A stretch of DNA of 12,609 nt from Bacteroidota bacterium (GCA_015222115.1 JADFUO010000457.1:1-12609); one strand, 5' to 3'. Shown: positions 1 to 7,343, counted from the stretch's first letter. A program made the numbers and translations. Notes: generated by a model not told the origin, from the letters alone.

Positions 1-6
1 ATATTA

Positions 7-20
7 TGGGCTTTAGCCCA
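7..20. repeat. short perfect hairpin in non-coding left end
   Basis: TGGGCT and AGCCCA pair perfectly around a two-base TT loop. It lies 225 bp before the first gene, in 244 bp of AT-rich DNA where I see no coding region or RNA gene. It may be a 3' end structure of a gene left of the window, or one of the short palindromes common between Bacteroidota genes. No clear U-tract follows, so I do not call it a terminator. Confidence 0.4.
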
Positions 21-244
21 AATATATCTCGATTAGTAGGCTTTTCGGAGTGGACTCAACTTTTAACCTTGAACCTTTCCATGTTAAAACATCCACGGTA
101 ATCAAAATAGAACCAAAATATTTTTCCCGTTCAGGCAACCTTTTAATTTTCCTCCAGTCTTATTGACAAACACTATACACTCTTTTTATTAATTGCAATT
201 AAAAAATTTATTAAATTTATGTTAAACCTTTAAAATTTACAACA

Positions 245-3031
245 ATGAAAAAATTTCTAATTACAGTTTGGCTTTTTGTTATAAGTATTATGCTTGTAAC
301 AGCTCAGGATTTACTATTTGTAAACGGGCAAATTACCGATATTGCAACAGGAGATGGAATCCCGGATCACGAAGTTCATATCATTATTGATTCGGTTTTT
401 GGTGGTGGTTCTTCTTATTACAATACCGTTTTAACCGATAATAACGGTTATTATAATGATAATATTCCGCTGGGAGGTGTTACTCAGGGAATGGTTGAAA
501 TTGGCACTTATGATTGCGTAATGTTTTATCACAATTACTTTGGATATTTTAATCCGAATAATCTGAATATTACCGCCGATTTCAGTATTTGTAATGATTC
601 AATACCTTACGGTTGCCAGGCATATTTTTATTATGTACGCGATAGTATTGATTATTTAACCTATCATTTTTTTGATCAAAGTTTTAATCCAACAGGTTCA
701 GCAACTTCATGGTATTGGGAATTTGGTGATGGAGTAAGTTCAACAGAACAAAACCCATCTTATACATATCAGGATGAAGGAGCATACAATGTTTGCCTGA
801 CAATAACCGATAGTACTAATAATTGTAATGACACTTATTGCGAATTACTTATTATTGCCGGTAATGGTTGTGAAAATTTCTTCGTATATACAACAAATGA
901 CTTTTTAACATTTGATTTTGAAGGATATCTTATATATCCAAATTATCAGCAATCAGCAAATTATGAATGGGACTTCGGTGACGGAACTTCCGGAACCGGT
1001 CAGTTTGTTACACATACATTTGTGCAGGCAGGAGTTGCCTTCTACACAGTTTGTTTAACAACAACTACCTTAGATTCAATTACCAATGATACATGTGTCT
1101 ATACTTCCTGTCAGGATGTATATATTGGTAATAATAACAATTGCCAGGCAGGATATTATTACTACCTTGACAGTATGCCTTTAACTTACCAATTTATTGA
1201 TTATTCTTATGGAGATCCAAACTCATGGTTATGGGATTTCGGCGACGGAACAACATCAACTGAGCAAAATCCATTACATGCTTTTCCGCAACAGGGTACG
1301 TATTTAGTTTGCCTTACTATTGAAAACGACAGTACAGGTTGTCTTGATACTTTTTGCGATAGTGTATGGGCAGGAAATAACGGACAATGGTGCTTCGCTT
1401 ATTTCTGTTATTATCCCGACAGCAGTAATTCGCTTACACAGCACTTTATTGATATGAGTGGAATTCCTGTCGGAGGATCTCCTGATACATGGTTCTGGGA
1501 GTTTGGCGATGGTTCAACTTCAACCGAACAAAATCCTGTATATACTTATGCCGGAACAGGTCTTTATACAGTTTGCCTGACAATAACCGACAGCTTAAAT
1601 AATTGTACAGACACTTACTGCGAAGTTATCCAGGTAATTGAACAAGGAGATTGCCTTGCATATTTCATTGCTTTCCCTGCCGGAGTTACATTAACATATC
1701 AGTTTTTGGATATTTCATTGGGTTATCCTACAAACTGGAACTGGGATTTCGGTGACGGAACAACATCAACCGAACAAAACCCGACACATACTTTTCCACA
1801 ACAAGGAACGTATTTAGTTTGCCTTACTATTGAAAACGACAGTACAGGTTGTCTTGATACTTTCTGCGATAGTTTGTATATTGCAAACTTACCCGGAGAT
1901 TGCGTAAGCTACTTTGACTATACTGTTCAAAACCTTACCGTTGATTTCAGCGGATACACATATAGTGCTTATCCAACCACTTATACATGGGATTTCGGTG
2001 ACGGAAACAGCGGAACAGGACAGAATGTTACCCATACATACAGTGATGCCGGTTATTATTTTGTTTCCTTGTTCACAGAAGATTCAACAGGATGTATTTT
2101 CGAATCAATGCAAAGTATTTTTGTTGGTGATTCATCAAATTTCTCCACTTTGTACGGAACTATTTATGCCGGCAACAATCTTGCAGATTACGGATTTGTA
2201 TGGCTGATGAGCGGCGATAGCTTAGGATTCAATTATTATTTTGACTTTGCAGAAATTGATTCCGCAGGTATGTATCATTTTTATTATGTACCTCCCGGAG
2301 ATTACTACATACAAGCTATGTTATCATGGCAATCTGTATATTTTAATGATTATCTGCCTACTTATTATGGTGATGTTCTATACTGGGAAGATGCAACAGT
2401 AATCCAATTGGGAGATCCGCAAAATCCGTATGACATCAATTTAATTGGAGTTATATCTTATAATGCCGGTACTGGTGAGATTAATGGTACTGTTACTAAT
2501 GAACAAGGCAGAGGAAATGTTTCGGATATTGAAATATTATTACTCAGTGAAACTTATGAACCGTTATCATACATTAATACTGATGATGAAGGTAATTTTG
2601 ACTTCAATACCCTTGGATACGGAACTTATGTTGTATATTTAGAATTATTAGGTATTGAAACCACTCCGGCTATAATAACAATTAGCGAAGAAAATCCTTC
2701 TGCAAACATTGAAATTATTCTTAAGGATGGTGAAGCTACACTTTCAATTGAAGAACCTGTTTCCGGTTATATTTCTGATGTAAGCGAAGTATATCCTAAC
2801 CCGATTACTTCTAATGCGAATGTTGAAATCTTACTTACTAAATCAAGTGAAATTCATTTAAGCATATTTAATCAGATGGGACAAATGGTATATCAGCTTT
2901 CTGAAACCAAATCATCCGGCTCACATATTATTCCTTTGAAAACGGATAATTTGCAGAACGGATTCTATACATTACAAATCCAAACTACTGACGGTGCAAA
3001 AGTGGTGAAGAAATTTGTAAAAATTAATTAA
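245..3031 (+). CDS. secreted multi-PKD-domain protein with T9SS type A sorting domain
   Basis: A large exported protein of 928 residues, probably surface-anchored or released by the type IX system, with a structural or adhesive role; no catalytic motif is visible. Residues 1-20 are a signal peptide (MKKF start, hydrophobic core, cut at A20 before Q21). Residues 24-115 resemble a carboxypeptidase-regulatory/Cna-B-like beta fold. Six PKD modules follow at about 124-205, 209-295, 300-376, 383-465, 470-546 and 553-628, each with the W-x-[DE]-F-G-D-G or Y-x-W-D-F-G-D-G signature, and most with cysteines that could form disulfides. Two more beta-sandwich-like regions span about 634-736 and 743-830. 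The C-terminal 80 residues (YPNP at 850-853, NGFYTL near 905, ending KFVKIN) are a classic type A sorting signal. The ATG at 245 sits in a typical A-rich context. The binding partner cannot be read from sequence. Confidence 0.9.
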   Translation: MKKFLITVWLFVISIMLVTAQDLLFVNGQITDIATGDGIPDHEVHIIIDSVFGGGSSYYNTVLTDNNGYYNDNIPLGGVTQGMVEIGTYDCVMFYHNYFGYFNPNNLNITADFSICNDSIPYGCQAYFYYVRDSIDYLTYHFFDQSFNPTGSATSWYWEFGDGVSSTEQNPSYTYQDEGAYNVCLTITDSTNNCNDTYCELLIIAGNGCENFFVYTTNDFLTFDFEGYLIYPNYQQSANYEWDFGDGTSGTGQFVTHTFVQAGVAFYTVCLTTTTLDSITNDTCVYTSCQDVYIGNNNNCQAGYYYYLDSMPLTYQFIDYSYGDPNSWLWDFGDGTTSTEQNPLHAFPQQGTYLVCLTIENDSTGCLDTFCDSVWAGNNGQWCFAYFCYYPDSSNSLTQHFIDMSGIPVGGSPDTWFWEFGDGSTSTEQNPVYTYAGTGLYTVCLTITDSLNNCTDTYCEVIQVIEQGDCLAYFIAFPAGVTLTYQFLDISLGYPTNWNWDFGDGTTSTEQNPTHTFPQQGTYLVCLTIENDSTGCLDTFCDSLYIANLPGDCVSYFDYTVQNLTVDFSGYTYSAYPTTYTWDFGDGNSGTGQNVTHTYSDAGYYFVSLFTEDSTGCIFESMQSIFVGDSSNFSTLYGTIYAGNNLADYGFVWLMSGDSLGFNYYFDFAEIDSAGMYHFYYVPPGDYYIQAMLSWQSVYFNDYLPTYYGDVLYWEDATVIQLGDPQNPYDINLIGVISYNAGTGEINGTVTNEQGRGNVSDIEILLLSETYEPLSYINTDDEGNFDFNTLGYGTYVVYLELLGIETTPAIITISEENPSANIEIILKDGEATLSIEEPVSGYISDVSEVYPNPITSNANVEILLTKSSEIHLSIFNQMGQMVYQLSETKSSGSHIIPLKTDNLQNGFYTLQIQTTDGAKVVKKFVKIN
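1298..1873 (+). repeat. near-identical DNA repeat inside the PKD array (1298-1363 and 1808-1873)
   Basis: Bases 1298-1353 and 1808-1863 are identical over 56 bp. The match extends to 66 bp with one mismatch (T1354 versus C1864). The offset is 510 bp, exactly 170 codons, so the copies fall in the same place of PKD modules 3 and 5. Identity at third codon positions points to recent duplication or gene conversion rather than protein-level selection alone. Confidence 0.85.
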
Positions 3032-3045
3032 TTCTGTTTTTTATA

Positions 3046-3071
3046 TAGAGATGAGGCATGCCTCGTCTCTA
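3046..3071. repeat. 26-bp palindrome centred on GCATGC
   Basis: The sequence is self-complementary around GCATGC (centre between 3058 and 3059), with one mismatched pair, T3052 and G3065, which is a G-U wobble in RNA. It starts 14 bp after the stop codon of the PKD protein and directly precedes a better terminator hairpin. Its form suits a dispersed intergenic palindrome of the REP type rather than a one-off structure; a genome count would settle it. Confidence 0.6.
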
Positions 3072-3076
3072 CTTTT

Positions 3077-3106
3077 AAGGCAATCCTGTAATGGGGTTGC
3101 CTTTTT
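3077..3106 (+). terminator. intrinsic terminator after the PKD protein gene
   Basis: A 10-bp stem (3077-3086 with 3094-3103, one T-G wobble) closes a 7-base loop and runs into a T-tract to 3106. It lies 45 bp after the stop codon of the upstream gene and 76 bp before the next start, so it likely separates the two secreted-protein genes into different transcripts. Confidence 0.7.
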
Positions 3107-3138
3107 CCTGTTTTCCGCTCTGACAATTATAAATTTTA

Positions 3139-3146
3139 TATCTTTG
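3139..3146 (+). promoter_or_regulatory. candidate Bacteroidota -7 element (TATCTTTG)
   Basis: It matches TAnnTTTG fully and sits 36 bp before the ATG at 3182, after the terminator. No clear -33 TTTG lies at 17-23 bp upstream, so only half of the promoter is supported. Predicted transcription start is near 3153. Confidence 0.35.
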
Positions 3147-3181
3147 GTTTCTTGAATCATTAACCTAAAAAATTACTTATT

Positions 3182-4789
3182 ATGAAAACAACGAAACGAA
3201 GTAAGCGACACGAAGTCCATACGGATTCACTTCGTTTCATTAGCCCGTATGAAGCGAAGCAAATCCGTATGGATGGGTCCGTACGAAGCGAAGCAAGCGA
3301 CACGAAGTTAGCCCGCATGGGTCCGTATGGATGGATTAAAATCCTCCCCGTTTTATTCATAATTCTTTTTATTGGCAGTCAACAAACACTCCTTGCCCAA
3401 AGTCCGATTGATACTCTCTGGACAAAAATAATTGACAATAATAGTGGTACGGAAATAGCAAGGGACGTTTGTCAGGCTGATGATGGCGGATTTGTTACTG
3501 TTGGCGCCAAAGGTTTAAAAACAATGGTTGTAAAAACCGGTTCTGATGGTAATACCGAATGGATAAAAAATTATGTTGTAGGAACCATCGGAGCACTACC
3601 ATGGGCTATGCAAAAAACTTCCGACGGAGGTTATATTATCACAGGTCAAATGATGACTTCAGGTGTGCCGGGTGATTATTATGATTGTTTTCTCTTGCGT
3701 CTGAATGCCGATGGTGACAGCCTTTGGTCAAAAACATATAATATTACTATGGATGATGATGGTCGTGCGGTTTTGGAAACATCCGACGAAGGTTTTATTA
3801 TTGCCGGTTACTCTATTCCATGTGGTGGCGGTGATATTATAACTTTTGTTATCAGGACAGATAGCAACGGAAATGAAATCTGGATAAACACTTACGGAGA
3901 TCCCGATAAAATCTGGGCTTATGCAATGGTACATGCAGATAACGGATATATTGTTACAGGCAAGATAATCCCTGACGGCAACTATTTTAGCGATATTTAT
4001 ATTATGAAGATTGATGATAGCGGTGAAGTTATATGGACAAATTCTTTCGGACATCAGTATAACGACAGGGCAGCTTCAATCAAAGCTACTTCTGACGGCA
4101 ATTTTATTATCGGGGGAGAATCAAGATTGGAGGATACAAATACCGGCGATGCCTATCTTGCGAAAATCAATGCTGACGGTGATACGATCTGGACAAAAAT
4201 TTACGGCGGTGTGCATGATGATGAAACCTGCTCTTCGGTTGTTCAAACCACTGACGGTGGATATATGGGTGTGGGATATAGGAGGATTGACCCCTCAAGC
4301 TTAACACGCGTATGGCTTTTAAGATTTAATGATATTGGTGATACTATCTGGACAGAATATTACGGACCTGCATATTGGAGCCTTGGAAATTCTATTAAAA
4401 AAACTAATGATGATGGCTATATAATTGCAGGAGTTGCCTCCGACGGAACTTCTACCGGTGACTGGGATTTTTATCTTATCCGCCTTGCTACAGAACCTAC
4501 CGGAATACCGGAAGAAATTAAAACTGATAAAATTATACTCAGCCGTAATTTCCCCAATCCGTTCGGTTATTCTACAAAAATTAATTTTTACATCCCTTCT
4601 TACGGAAAAGTAAAACTAATCATTTCGGATTTAACAGGTAAAAAAATTAAAACCCTTATAAATAAAAATCTGCAAACTGGTGAGTACAGTATTGAATTTA
4701 ACGCCTCACGCCTGAATAATGGAATTTATTTTTACACAATTGAAACACCAAAACAATCGCTTACTAAAAGGATGATTTTATTAAAGTAA
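3182..4789 (+). CDS. secreted beta-propeller-like protein with T9SS type A sorting domain; repeat inserted in N-terminus
   Basis: A 535-residue exported protein of unknown ligand. Seven units of about 45-55 residues follow one pattern: [ST]-D-G-G-[FY]-[IV]-x-x-G, then a short strand, then D/N-G-D-x-[IL]-W-x-x-x-[YF]. They begin near residues 100, 147, 201, 252, 304, 357 and 410. The last unit lacks its final W-strand, while DTLWTKI at 77-83 before unit 1 supplies one, as in circularly closed seven-bladed propellers. Residues 452-535 are a type A sorting signal (FPNPF at 457-461, NNGIYFYTI near 512-520). The signal peptide core is 51-72, cut at A72 before Q73. From the ATG at 3182 the n-region would be about 50 residues, abnormally long, because it is read through a DNA repeat (3191-3334). 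An ATG at 3317 gives MGPYGWIKI and a normal 27-residue signal peptide. The 3182 start has the more typical A-rich context; the true start is uncertain. Confidence 0.85.
   Translation: MKTTKRSKRHEVHTDSLRFISPYEAKQIRMDGSVRSEASDTKLARMGPYGWIKILPVLFIILFIGSQQTLLAQSPIDTLWTKIIDNNSGTEIARDVCQADDGGFVTVGAKGLKTMVVKTGSDGNTEWIKNYVVGTIGALPWAMQKTSDGGYIITGQMMTSGVPGDYYDCFLLRLNADGDSLWSKTYNITMDDDGRAVLETSDEGFIIAGYSIPCGGGDIITFVIRTDSNGNEIWINTYGDPDKIWAYAMVHADNGYIVTGKIIPDGNYFSDIYIMKIDDSGEVIWTNSFGHQYNDRAASIKATSDGNFIIGGESRLEDTNTGDAYLAKINADGDTIWTKIYGGVHDDETCSSVVQTTDGGYMGVGYRRIDPSSLTRVWLLRFNDIGDTIWTEYYGPAYWSLGNSIKKTNDDGYIIAGVASDGTSTGDWDFYLIRLATEPTGIPEEIKTDKIILSRNFPNPFGYSTKINFYIPSYGKVKLIISDLTGKKIKTLINKNLQTGEYSIEFNASRLNNGIYFYTIETPKQSLTKRMILLK
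3191..3334. repeat. nested direct and inverted repeat element overlapping the start of the T9SS gene
   Basis: About 145 bp, visibly richer in G and C than its surroundings. Parts: a perfect 10-bp inverted pair 3193-3202/3229-3238; AAGCGACACGAAGT twice (3203-3216, 3295-3308); GAAGCGAAGCAA twice (3251-3262, 3285-3296); TCCGTATGGATGG twice (3264-3276, 3322-3334), with inverted TCCATACGGAT at 3216-3226; and TTAGCCCG[TC]ATG twice (3240-3251, 3308-3319). The direct copies fall in different reading frames of the same gene (KRHEV versus SDTK; EAKQ versus SEAS), so the unit is a DNA element and not a protein repeat. A related fragment lies at 5390-5430. Confidence 0.8.
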
Positions 4790-4792
4790 TGA

Positions 4793-4819
4793 AAGGGTTA
4801 CCAACCCTTCAAGGGTTGG
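4793..4819. terminator. palindrome between convergent genes, possible bidirectional terminator
   Basis: CCAACCCTT and AAGGGTTGG (4801-4809 and 4811-4819) form a perfect 19-bp palindrome. A third arm AAGGGTT (4793-4799) can pair with the middle one instead, so two hairpins compete. It fills the 36-bp gap between the convergent T9SS and QueD-family genes. No T-run follows on the plus strand, so it may be a dispersed intergenic repeat as much as a terminator. Confidence 0.45.
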
Positions 4820-4825
4820 CAATAA

Positions 4826-5275
4826 TTATCTGTTATCACCCGCATACCACTCTGAATAAGATGTTGCTGTTTCGCTTAATTTTAATCTGTATAATTTTAT
4901 TGATGGAGGCAGTTTGGGTTTAATTATTTCAACAAAATCAATTAAAAAGTTTTCGCTGGTTGGCTGATAATCCACAAGAATAACATTTTCAAATGATTCT
5001 GAAATTTTCTCAACAACATCCTCCGGCATCTTATTATTTAATACCAAAGCATGATCAAATTTTTCAATAATGTTTTTTTTAACAATTGCTTTTAATTCCC
5101 TGAAATCCATTACCATTCCTTGTCTCGGTGATTTTTTATCAGTTATCGGGCTGCCAATAACCGTTACAAACAATTTATAAGAATGTCCGTGAATGTTTTT
5201 ACACGGCCCGTTGTAACCCATCAGAGCGTGAGCCATTTCAAAACCGAACTCTTTAGTTATTCGTATTATTGTCAT
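4826..5275 (-). CDS. queD: 6-carboxytetrahydropterin synthase / 6-pyruvoyl-tetrahydropterin synthase family (QueD-like)
   Basis: A 149-residue cytosolic enzyme of the PTPS/QueD fold. The family acts on 7,8-dihydroneopterin triphosphate; bacterial QueD yields 6-carboxytetrahydropterin for queuosine and other 7-deazapurines. The zinc-binding histidines are H16 (FEMAH), H29 and H31 (NIHGH); the catalytic cysteine is C25, in the C-x3-H-G-H spacing seen in QueD. D74-H75 and E135 (LSETATS) fit the remaining active-site positions, and PTSENF at 105-110 fits the family substrate region. GMVMDF at 53-58 is a family hallmark. It has no visible queC, queE or queF neighbour here, and a 198-bp gap separates it from mntP upstream, so it is probably transcribed alone. 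A eukaryote-like PTPS role cannot be fully excluded. Confidence 0.8.
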   Translation of the reverse strand: MTIIRITKEFGFEMAHALMGYNGPCKNIHGHSYKLFVTVIGSPITDKKSPRQGMVMDFRELKAIVKKNIIEKFDHALVLNNKMPEDVVEKISESFENVILVDYQPTSENFLIDFVEIIKPKLPPSIKLYRLKLSETATSYSEWYAGDNR

Positions 5276-5321
5276 TTATCAATGTTTAAAATTAATTTTT
5301 AATAGTTGATTTATTCCCATC

Positions 5322-5353
5322 TGTTGCGGGTTGTATGTTACATGTTGCAGGTT
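5322..5353. repeat. imperfect tandem repeat of TGTTGCRGGTT
   Basis: TGTTGCGGGTT at 5322-5332 and TGTTGCAGGTT at 5343-5353 match at 10 of 11 bases with a 21-bp period; the spacer also has a partial TGTT. It lies in the 198-bp gap between queD and mntP. I see no gene in this gap. Confidence 0.55.
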
Positions 5354-5389
5354 AAATACCAAATAATAATATCCAAAACTCAAAACTTG

Positions 5390-5430
5390 TCCGTCCATAC
5401 GGATTCCTTTCAGTCATATGGATAAATTCC
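5390..5430. repeat. degenerate copy of the repeat found at 3191-3334
   Basis: GTCCATACGGATTC at 5393-5406 is identical to 3215-3228 inside the T9SS gene, and CATATGGATAAATTC at 5415-5429 resembles the partner arm in inverted orientation. So the same family occurs in an intergenic gap about 2.1 kb away. Confidence 0.6.
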
Positions 5431-5473
5431 AAATCCGAATATCAAAATTAATAAAATTTATAAGCAGAGCATG

Positions 5474-6037
5474 TTAAATAACACCAAAATGGTGAAGTAG
5501 GATTTTCATCCCAAGTGCGATAAAAATAATTCCGCCTAAAAATTCAATTTTATTTCCAATAGAATATTTTCCGGTTTTTTTGCCTATGTAGATACCTGCT
5601 ATGGAAATAAAAAAAGTTACCAACACAACCACTACAACAGCATTTAAAATTGACACATCAGTCAAAGCAAGTGTTAATCCAATGATAAATGAATTAATAC
5701 CTGATGCAAAAGATAATCCTGTTAATATTTTAATATTTCTTAAATTAAATGTTCTTTCTTCAGGTTTAACTTTTAAAGATTTAAAAATCATTTTTAAACC
5801 AATCACAATAAAAAAGGCAAATATTATCCAACTGGTGTAGCCCATCAATAAATGACTGAAGGATGAACAAAGCAGCCATCCCAGAAACATCATCAAACCC
5901 TGAAAGAAGCCGAAGAAAAATGATATTTTTAATATATCAAACAATGTCAGACATCTTTCAACACTGCTCATCAAAACAATGGCAAAAACGCTAAAGGATA
6001 CGCCAAAGGCAATTAATATTAAATCAGTAAATGTCAA
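5474..6037 (-). CDS. MntP-family (manganese efflux pump-like) membrane protein, divergent
   Basis: 187 residues with six predicted membrane segments (about 4-25, 33-55, 64-86, 103-125, 130-152, 164-184), the length and two-fold-repeat layout of MntP. N-terminal AFGVSFSVFA (10-19) aligns without gaps to E. coli AFGMSMDAFA, and FLGGIIFIALGMKIL near the C-terminus fits GGLVLIGIGVQIL. Both signature aspartates are replaced: S16 at the E. coli D16 position, and N115 at the TSLDAMA aspartate of the second half. Manganese export is therefore not assured and I leave the symbol blank. The start is TTG at 6037; upstream in-frame codons reach TAA with no ATG, and the next ATG (codon 23) would cut membrane segment 1. 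The gene follows the MFS gene by 33 bp and is probably co-transcribed. Confidence 0.75.
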   Translation of the reverse strand: MTFTDLILIAFGVSFSVFAIVLMSSVERCLTLFDILKISFFFGFFQGLMMFLGWLLCSSFSHLLMGYTSWIIFAFFIVIGLKMIFKSLKVKPEERTFNLRNIKILTGLSFASGINSFIIGLTLALTDVSILNAVVVVVLVTFFISIAGIYIGKKTGKYSIGNKIEFLGGIIFIALGMKILLHHFGVI

Positions 6038-6070
6038 CTTTAGAAATTTTATGTAAAATTATTTTTTTTA

Positions 6071-7318
6071 TTAACTTTTATTTCTTCTGACAAAATACAC
6101 CGGAGCAGTAATTATTAAAACAACCGACACAATAATCAGGCTGATTCCCACTCCGAATTTATCTGCAAAAAAACCTATCAGCGGAGCTAATAATGCAGCA
6201 ATTAATGACTGCACCTGCGAATTTACTGAAAAAGTTGTTGCAAAAATTTTCTTATCCAGCAATTTTCCGATATAAGACACGCCCATTGGTTTTCTGATAT
6301 TCTCAAGCACAAGAATCCCGATGAAAAAAATTATTGAAATTGCAATCAGGTTAAATTCAAAAAACAAACCGCTAATCATTCCTGCAATGTAACCAATAAT
6401 TAAAGTCAAATTCAACGGACGGTAAATATTTTTGAATTTACCGGCAATTCTTCCCGAATATTTTGATGCAAAAGAATTCAAAAAATAAATAATAAAAAAA
6501 GTTATACCTACTACAATTGACGTCCTTTGCTTATCATCAAGATATAATAAAACAGGAAGTGAAACAGCAAACATTTTTAAAACAGGCTGCAAATAATCTT
6601 TTACCGCCTTATAATATCCACTGTAAAATGAATAGTTTGCAATTGCTTTTAAAACCACAGCGTTCTTAAATGAATATTTTAATTCTTTAAAAACAACTTT
6701 AAAGTTTTGCTTAATTTTCTTAGTGTTTAGTTTCTGAATATTTCCGTCTAAAACCTTTGGATAAGAAATAATATTAATTAAATCCAGCAGGTACGGAATT
6801 ATTGAAAATAAAAATATTTGTTTATAGCTGCCTGTATAAAAAACTATTAAAGCACCAATAACCGAAGCTATTGCAGAACCGATTTGCGACCACGACCGTG
6901 TATGTCCGTAATAATTAATTTTCTGGTCTTCCCAGCCTTTTATTGCCAGGTAATCCAAAATCATTGCTTTGTGGTTTCCGCTTCTTATCCCATCGCCAAA
7001 AGAGAACAAAATCATAGCTAAAAGAAACAAAAAATAAGTTGCTGAAAAATAAAACACAATGAAAGAAAAAATGTAAAAAACAAATGCAATTATCATCATT
7101 CTTCTTCTTCCAACCGAGTCTGCAATAATACCTGTGGGTATTTCAATGATATTAATTGTTATTTCACGGATAGCATATAAAGTTCCGATTTCAAAAAAAG
7201 ATAAGCCCTTATCAAGAAAAAACAATAAAAGGAAAACCTCAAAAAATCTGAGATTCTTTAAAAATCCGTACAGGCAAAACCTGTAATATTGTAAATCTTT
7301 TGAAAATTTGACAGACAT
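6071..7318 (-). CDS. MFS transporter
   Basis: A 415-residue major facilitator with about twelve hydrophobic segments in two halves and a long basic loop near residues 190-215. The MFS motif A, GIIADSVGRRRMM, lies at 63-75 between segments 2 and 3, preceded by the EIPTG helix end, as in many drug/H+ or solute antiporters. The C-terminus is basic (RRNKS). The substrate cannot be told from sequence. It starts 54 bp after tryptophanase on the same strand, where E. coli has a tryptophan permease (TnaB, another family), so transport of tryptophan or indole is a fair but unproven guess. A hairpin and a -7-like element in the gap suggest partly separate transcription. Confidence 0.85.
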   Translation of the reverse strand: MSVKFSKDLQYYRFCLYGFLKNLRFFEVFLLLFFLDKGLSFFEIGTLYAIREITINIIEIPTGIIADSVGRRRMMIIAFVFYIFSFIVFYFSATYFLFLLAMILFSFGDGIRSGNHKAMILDYLAIKGWEDQKINYYGHTRSWSQIGSAIASVIGALIVFYTGSYKQIFLFSIIPYLLDLINIISYPKVLDGNIQKLNTKKIKQNFKVVFKELKYSFKNAVVLKAIANYSFYSGYYKAVKDYLQPVLKMFAVSLPVLLYLDDKQRTSIVVGITFFIIYFLNSFASKYSGRIAGKFKNIYRPLNLTLIIGYIAGMISGLFFEFNLIAISIIFFIGILVLENIRKPMGVSYIGKLLDKKIFATTFSVNSQVQSLIAALLAPLIGFFADKFGVGISLIIVSVVLIITAPVYFVRRNKS

Positions 7319-7334
7319 TGGAATTACCTTTTTT

Positions 7335-7342
7335 CAAAGGTA
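7335..7342 (-). promoter_or_regulatory. candidate -7 element (TACCTTTG) before the MFS gene
   Basis: On the minus strand TACCTTTG matches TAnnTTTG fully, 17 bp before the MFS ATG. The nearest TTG upstream (7360-7358) leaves only 15 bp, short for a -33 element. It would give a leader of about a dozen bases. Confidence 0.35.
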
Positions 7343-7343
7343 C

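Noticed and set aside
163..190. TTGACA at 163-168 as a classical sigma-70 -35 site
   Set aside because: No TATAAT at 16-18 bp, and Bacteroidota primary sigma factors use a different consensus.
193..219. Promoter of the PKD protein (TTG, then TAAATTTA)
   Set aside because: The -7 has one mismatch at the key G and the spacing is only 16; too weak in such AT-rich DNA.
3191..3334. CRISPR array
   Set aside because: The repeated units are of different lengths, nested and partly inverted, with no regular spacers.
3160..3360. Minus-strand 66-codon ORF over the repeat
   Set aside because: It is open only because the repeat lacks stops in several frames; no family features, and it opposes a real gene.
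5443..5450. Minus-strand TAATTTTG as a promoter of queD
   Set aside because: No -33 element at a suitable distance and a leader of over 160 bases; the match alone is expected by chance here.
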